Below the pieces are notes generated by a model. It searched no databases. It had not been told where the DNA came from and saw only the letters and a list, made by a program, of their open reading frames with translations. Shown one piece after another: positions 61,301-64,000 of a stretch of DNA of 64,000 nucleotides; the stretch's first letter is position 1, and the number at the start of each line of letters is the position of its first letter. Origin of the DNA: Metridium senile (taxonomy: Eukaryota; Cnidaria; Anthozoa; Actiniaria; Metridiidae); the NCBI GenBank assembly GCA_949775045.1, contig OX459095.1, positions 23,784,311 to 23,848,310 on the forward strand, given 5' to 3'. Position numbers and translations under genes: made by a program.

Positions 61301-63487
61301 ACTGATTCCTCGTAAATTTTGATTTTCTTTTGTTGTGTAGCTACACTCTTGTTCAAGAAGTGAACTTATTGCCAAAAGTGGCGAATTACTCCAAATGTTC
61401 AACCAAGTCCATAGAAAACCAATGGCTTCTTTTGTTACTCCTCCAATACCGGCTGACTTTTCTAGGTAATGATTATATTTATGTATATTAGTTCTGTATT
61501 GTTATGATTCAATCAATCAAACAATGAATTACTGACCAAGCAAGCAAGCAATCAATCAATTTATTAAAGTCACAACGTGGGATAAGGTCGCCCTCACATC
61601 CGAGCCAGAGGCTCATGTAAAAAACGTATGACAATTATATAAATATACATATATTTCTGTTAGTGCTATTACCAAGGTCATTATTTTTTATCAATCTCAT
61701 TGTTATCATCATCACTGTGCACATCATCATCAACATCATAATTGTTGTTTTTGTTGTCATGATCATCGTCATTATTTCAACATCATCATCATGATCATTA
61801 TTAATAATATTGATATGTTCTTACAAACATCAGCAACATCGTCACTATCCTTGTCATCGTTATCATCATTATTATATATTATTAACTTTATCATCATCAT
61901 CAATGTCTTTGTTAACGATGTGTTCATCTTTTTCAGTGAAATAGTCCCTCCTTATGATACCAGTACGTTCTGTATAACAAACTTCAGGTGAGCAACATGT
62001 GAGAGGCGTAATGGCCTAATGATTAGTGCGCTGGGTCGAGACGTTTGGGTTCAAGCCCTGGACTGGGGGAGAGCACCGTTCAGCCAAACGGCTTCCCCAA
62101 GAACGATAGGAACGGACTTTATCCTTACTTGGCATATTTATCCTCATATCACATTTTATTATTTTACTTTAAGTGAAAAATATTTTCTGGGCTAATAAGT
62201 TGATGATAGATACAATTATGAGAAGTTAATATGATGATCGATAGTGGAAGCTGTCTGAAATATCATAATATGATTGCTAAACGTTTCGTAATTCTATTTA
62301 CTTTTATCTGTTTTTAGTATGCTGAAAAGAAAAGCTGACCCTGTATATAGTGATCCGCTGAACGTGAACGGTTTGAGCTGGAGGCTCAAAGTATATCCAG
62401 TAAGTTGAAATCATATTGATTACAATCATAAAACGCGGAAACGTTTGGACACCACTATCACCACTGCTCGGTGGTACAGTTTCTCCACTCCCAGTTCAAT
62501 TACTGCGTTGCCTTGATCTGTGTGATCTTATTTTTTATAGCGTTTACAAACTTACGTCGACATATAAACGTTGATCGTGTATACGTACACTTTATACATA
62601 TTTTGGAAAACTCCAGGTTTCAAAGCGACACTCATTTATCGTTTCCCTGGTTTCAGTCGTAAACGATCTTTTTTTAATAAGAGAAAACAAAATGGCCGAC
62701 TAAATGAAGACCTTTTTCACAGCGTTTTAAAATGGCCGCAAGAAAAGACGATTGGATTGCCTGCGTAGCGGCTCTCTCAATCCCCTAAGAGCCGCTACGT
62801 ACGCAGGCTAACGATTAGACCGAGGCTGGATTGTATTCTGTGAAACAAAAAGGAAATCATTTTATCACTAATAGTTATCTGGTCGTTTTGTTGTAGGATG
62901 GTAACGGTGTTGTTCGTGGTAACTACTTGTCAGTGTTTTTGGAACTAACGGCTGGATTGCCAGAGACGTCTAAGTAAGTATTAACAATCCCCATAAACAT
63001 GGCCCACATTAAGTAACTCGCATTGAGAGGCTGCACAGTCTTTGAAGGTTCTGTGAACAATTCGCAAACAATAGTCCCCTTCACAGTTTGCTGCGCTATC
63101 TTGAAAGGTAGCTGAGCTAGCAATAATTGTCCGGTAAGGTCGCTATCATTGCAAGCTCAACGTTCGTCTCTCTTCTATGCAAAAGCGCGGCTACCTTTCA
63201 AGATGGCGCAGAGAACCGTGAAGGGGACTATTCTTCTTGGTTTGTTTGCTCAGAAAATCGTTGCCATTTTTAAATTAATTTCCAACTGGATGGATTGGCT
63301 GTAATGGAAAGCACTGATTGTTTAACTTCTTTGTCCTCTCCCCAATCCCCCCTCGTACGGAGGAAGACCAGGCTAGTCCCAGTCTATCTCTCTCTAACAC
63401 TAACAACTGTTTACAGGTATGAATACAGGGTAGAGATGGTCCATCATGCCTCGCCAGATTCTAGTAGGAACATTGTCAGAGAATTCG
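43324..63487 (+). CDS. TRIM37: TRIM37 E3 ubiquitin ligase, N-terminal 368 codons
   Basis: Exons 43324-43356, 45776-45877, 46312-46352, 47153-47210, 53230-53291, 58149-58236, 59146-59214, 59304-59357, 59844-59882, 60254-60338, 60684-60751, 61341-61465, 61937-61987, 62318-62399, 62897-62973 and 63417-63487 join in phase. The gene runs past the window. RING (residues about 18-60): [17 protein letters not shown]...CPHC. B-box 2: [15 protein letters not shown]...HQC with GHNFKPL. Coiled coil: [16 protein letters not shown] through [16 protein letters not shown] start: [40 protein letters not shown]. Similarity to human TRIM37 is high throughout. TRIM37 controls centriole assembly (PLK4 and CEP192 condensates), peroxisomal import (PEX5) and H2A ubiquitylation in vertebrates. 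Two in-frame ATGs (43324 and 43336) are possible starts; the second, in AAGATGG, has the better context. Confidence 0.96.
44512..44982. mobile_element. Foldback element CACAGTGGCCAAAAAG in TRIM37 intron 1
   Basis: CACAGTGGCCAAAAAGAAAC and, inverted, CACGGTGGCCAAAAAGACAC are the ends. The arms extend about 75 bp through GACAAGGTTTGACTAACTTT. 471 bp, no open frame. Confidence 0.85.
45121..45210 (+). mobile_element. tRNA-like SINE head
   Basis: TGGTGGTGAACTGGTTAGCC (A box region) and GGTTCAAGTCC (exact B box) lie 45 bp apart. There is no complementary acceptor stem, so it is a SINE fragment rather than a tRNA gene. Confidence 0.6.
46525..47000 (+). mobile_element. tRNA-derived SINE, copy 2
   Basis: GTGATGGTCTAGTGGTCAGG and GGGTTCGATTTTCGG (B box) head a body matching the SINE at 30941 for about 340 bp (GCAAAGAGTAGGGGATTG, GGCATTCACTAACAACACTC, TAGTTTTCAGCAGTCC). 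The 3' part (CAGGGCCGACAGAATTGG onward, ending in AAATAAATAAAATAAAAT) differs, so it is a composite or a subfamily. Confidence 0.8.
47380..47780. mobile_element. Foldback element with GTGCGCTCGGTCCG / CAGAGCGCGCGTAC ends
   Basis: GGTCTGATATTTTTCCGG near the left end pairs with GGGAAAATATCAGACC near the right. The flanking ends are CCGTGCGCTCGG and AATCAGAGCGCGCGTA. The interior 47450-47700 is AT-rich. TRIM37 intron 4 (47211-53229). Confidence 0.6.
48201..48470. mobile_element. Inverted repeat with long G and C homopolymer ends
   Basis: A run of about 19 G (48204-48222) opens GGTACTCCCTTTGTCCAAGT...GGGGTGATCGGCG. The inverted counterpart CGCCGATCACCCCTACCACT...GGGAGAA is followed by about 28 C (48436-48463). 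The interior repeats ACCCTAAAAGGTACGC. A MITE with homopolymer expansion at both termini. Confidence 0.85.
48545..48730. repeat. Inverted repeat, about 75-bp arms
   Basis: TTTTCCTCAATGATGCATAC and AATCCTTTGTCTTTTACTA pair with TAGTAAAAGACAAAGGATT and GTATGCATGAGGAAAA. Confidence 0.75.
49408..51060 (-). pseudogene. Degenerate non-LTR retrotransposon reverse transcriptase
   Basis: Read right to left: [52 protein letters not shown] (motif 2), [36 protein letters not shown] (motif A), [20 protein letters not shown] (motif B), [17 protein letters not shown] (motif C, YTDD), then a thumb with [18 protein letters not shown] one-base shift in the A run near 50018-50026 and in-frame stops near 50920 and 49858 kill it. 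No endonuclease is visible. Clade not assigned. Antisense to TRIM37 in intron 4. Confidence 0.88.
51193..51326. repeat. Hairpin element CAACCAGAAACACCAAATA
   Basis: TCAACCAGAAACACCAAATA at the left is the complement of TATTTGGTGTTTCTGGTTGA at the right, with AAAACAATAC / GTATTGTTTC inside. Next to it, ACTAGTTTACTCACTAGTTT (51138) recurs at 54208. Confidence 0.75.
51470..51670 (+). repeat. GGATCAGGGATCACA short repeats with inverted ends
   Basis: Words GGGATCACA and AGGATCAGGGATCA recur six or more times. GTCGTGACGAGGGA at the left pairs with TCTCGTCACGACCC at the right. Confidence 0.65.
51955..52905 (+). repeat. About 120-bp minisatellite, eight copies
   Basis: ATGTGATATCTCATGG recurs at about 51974, 52092 (as GTGAAATCTC), 52198, 52320, 52442, 52568, 52688 and 52832. 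Each unit also carries GCTATATTTGAATAAACCCT, GTCATTTGCGCGGGTTAATA and a GAT/ATT-rich tail. Confidence 0.92.
54036..54186. mobile_element. MITE with AATATAATGAAATTTGTAACACC arms
   Basis: GGTAATATAATGAAATTTGT and its complement end a 150-bp element. The middle carries GACGTTTCGAGCTTTAGCCC, a motif I recall as common in cnidarian short repeats. Confidence 0.7.
55099..55310 (+). CDS. Possible two-exon start of a gene nested in TRIM37 intron 5
   Basis: ATG 55099 (GAAAATGC) opens [18 protein letters not shown]. After a candidate acceptor (TTTTTCAG, about 55240) the sequence reads [24 protein letters not shown], up to a GTAACC donor at about 55311. The join needs the weak donor GTTAAACG. The acidic Leu-rich start resembles some transposase or transcription-factor N termini, but no family is recognised and no further exons were found. 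Confidence 0.25.
56446..56890 (+). repeat. About 95-bp tandem repeat, five copies
   Basis: ATAGCTCTCCCTCGTGCATA, AAATCTTGATTGTTTAATTT and GAACGTTAAAAGACTGAAAA repeat with indels in the T and A runs. A hairpin AATAAAAACACTCCAGTGTT follows at 56897-56932. Confidence 0.88.
57788..57998 (+). repeat. Tandem duplication of about 105 bp
   Basis: CCCCAATTAGTATAGGACAC...GACGTTGGAACGTGATGT...TATTTAATTATTT occurs twice with a few changes, 150 bp before the TRIM37 B-box exon. Confidence 0.85.
58252..58960 (+). repeat. 69-bp minisatellite in TRIM37 intron 6
   Basis: The unit TAATAATCATCATTGTCATA, ATTACCATCATTATAATAAT, CTTCATTATCGTAAATAACA, TTATCGTAA repeats about seven times almost perfectly, then decays into CAT repeats. 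It begins 15 bp after the donor of the B-box exon (58236). The period is a multiple of three, so long open frames on both strands are artefacts. Confidence 0.95.
60985..61285 (+). repeat. Pyrimidine-rich tract
   Basis: About 300 bp of TTCCTTCCTTTATTC and TCTCTTTTCTTATTTC composition in the TRIM37 intron before the exon at 61341. No coding character despite two open frames. Confidence 0.7.
61690..61920 (+). repeat. ATCATCATC degenerate array
   Basis: CATCATCATCAACATCATAA-type repeats in the short intron before the TRIM37 exon at 61937. Confidence 0.7.
62001..62145 (+). mobile_element. tRNA-derived SINE
   Basis: GTAATGGCCTAATGATTAGT (A box) and GGGTTCAAGCCC (B box) lie 35 bp apart. They are followed by an unrelated body with an inner CCGTTCAGCCAAACGG hairpin. 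It shares the GAGAGGCGT(A/G)ATGG start with the SINE at 30941 and begins 13 bp after the TRIM37 donor at 61988. Confidence 0.7.
62757..62812. repeat. Hairpin TTGCCTGCGTAGCGGCTCT
   Basis: GCCTGCGTAGCGGCTCT and AGAGCCGCTACGTACGCAGGC pair around CTCAATCCCCTA. A short palindromic element in a TRIM37 intron. Confidence 0.7.
63063..63245. mobile_element. Foldback element with about 55-bp arms
   Basis: CAAACAATAGTCCCCTTCAC...GCGCTATCTTGAAAGGTAGC is inverted as GGCTACCTTTCAAGATGGCG...GTGAAGGGGACTATTCTTCT. Confidence 0.75.
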
Positions 63488-64000
63488 GTAGGAACACTCC
63501 TTCTTTTATATGTATTAGTTAGACTTATAAACTACGTAGTTTTCTCAAGAGCAAAATGTTACCGATGTGGCTAAACCATTAGTGGGGAGGGGGTGGGGGG
63601 AATGCTTCTTCTTTATTAAATTTGTTAGTTAGGCTCATAAAATCCTTAGTTTGCCCCAATATCAAAATGTTACCGATGTGGCTCAAATATTAGTGGGGAA
63701 GGAAGGGAAGGGAGGAATGCTTATTCTTTATTACATTAGGTAGTTAGTCTCATAGAATACGTAGTTTGCCTCAAGATCAAAATATTACCGATGTGGCTCA
63801 GCCATTAGTGGGGAGGGAAGGGAGGAATGCTTCTTCTTTTATTTATTATATTAGGTAGTTAGTCTCATAGAATACGTAGTTTGCGTCAAGATAAAAATGT
63901 TACCGATGTGGCTCAACTATTAGTGGGGAGGGCATGGATGGGAAGGGAGGAATGCTTCTTCTTTATTACATTAGGTAGTTAGTCTCATAGAATCCTTAGT
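63488..64000 (+). repeat. About 115-bp minisatellite running off the window
   Basis: ACCGATGTGGCT recurs at about 63561, 63672, 63787 and 63902. The unit also carries TTAGTGGGGAGGG, GGAATGCTTCTTCTTTATTA and TAGTTAGTCTCATAGAATAC. It starts at the donor of the last TRIM37 exon in the window. Confidence 0.92.

Overview
The window is nuclear DNA of an AT-rich animal. Its genes have many short exons with GT-AG introns, metazoan families are present (RNF213, PPM1E/F phosphatase, TRIM37), and introns are packed with foldback elements, tRNA-derived SINEs and minisatellites. The repeat style and protein divergence suggest a cnidarian, probably an anthozoan such as a sea anemone. That is inference; no diagnostic marker is present.

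Layout. 1-18.4 kb: the last 24 coding exons of an RNF213 E3 ligase gene (+), which enters from the left. It includes the RZ zinc finger, and its introns carry LINE, SINE, MITE and minisatellite sequence. 18.4-22.3 kb: a decayed or frameshifted gene starting MGNC and ending in 30- and 15-residue tandem repeats. It is split by a MITE that itself contains a 1.4 kb foldback transposon flanked by a 9-bp duplication. 23.2-25.4 kb: a complete five-exon gene for an unrecognised protein of about 283 residues with a basic C-terminal nuclear signal. 27.8-36.2 kb: a complete seven-exon PPM1E/F-type phosphatase (+). 37.7-41.3 kb: a gene on the minus strand whose first three exons are clear and whose 3' end is not. 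41.9-42.6 kb: a complete three-exon minus-strand gene for a small coiled-coil protein. 43.3-63.5 kb: TRIM37 (+) from its start codon through RING, B-box, coiled coil and the first part of MATH, leaving at the right edge. Its large fifth intron's downstream neighbourhood holds a dead LINE, SINEs, foldbacks and arrays.

The genes do not form a pathway in the operon sense. RNF213 and TRIM37 are both RING E3 ligases. PPM1E and TRIM37 are, as I recall, also neighbours on human chromosome 17, so their proximity here may be an ancient linkage. The small coiled-coil gene and TRIM37 are head to head across about 750 bp and may share a promoter.

The strongest unusual structures are the nested foldback transposons with 9-bp target duplications, the coding minisatellite broken by two 4-bp duplications, and a recurring pattern in which tandem arrays start just downstream of 5' splice sites.
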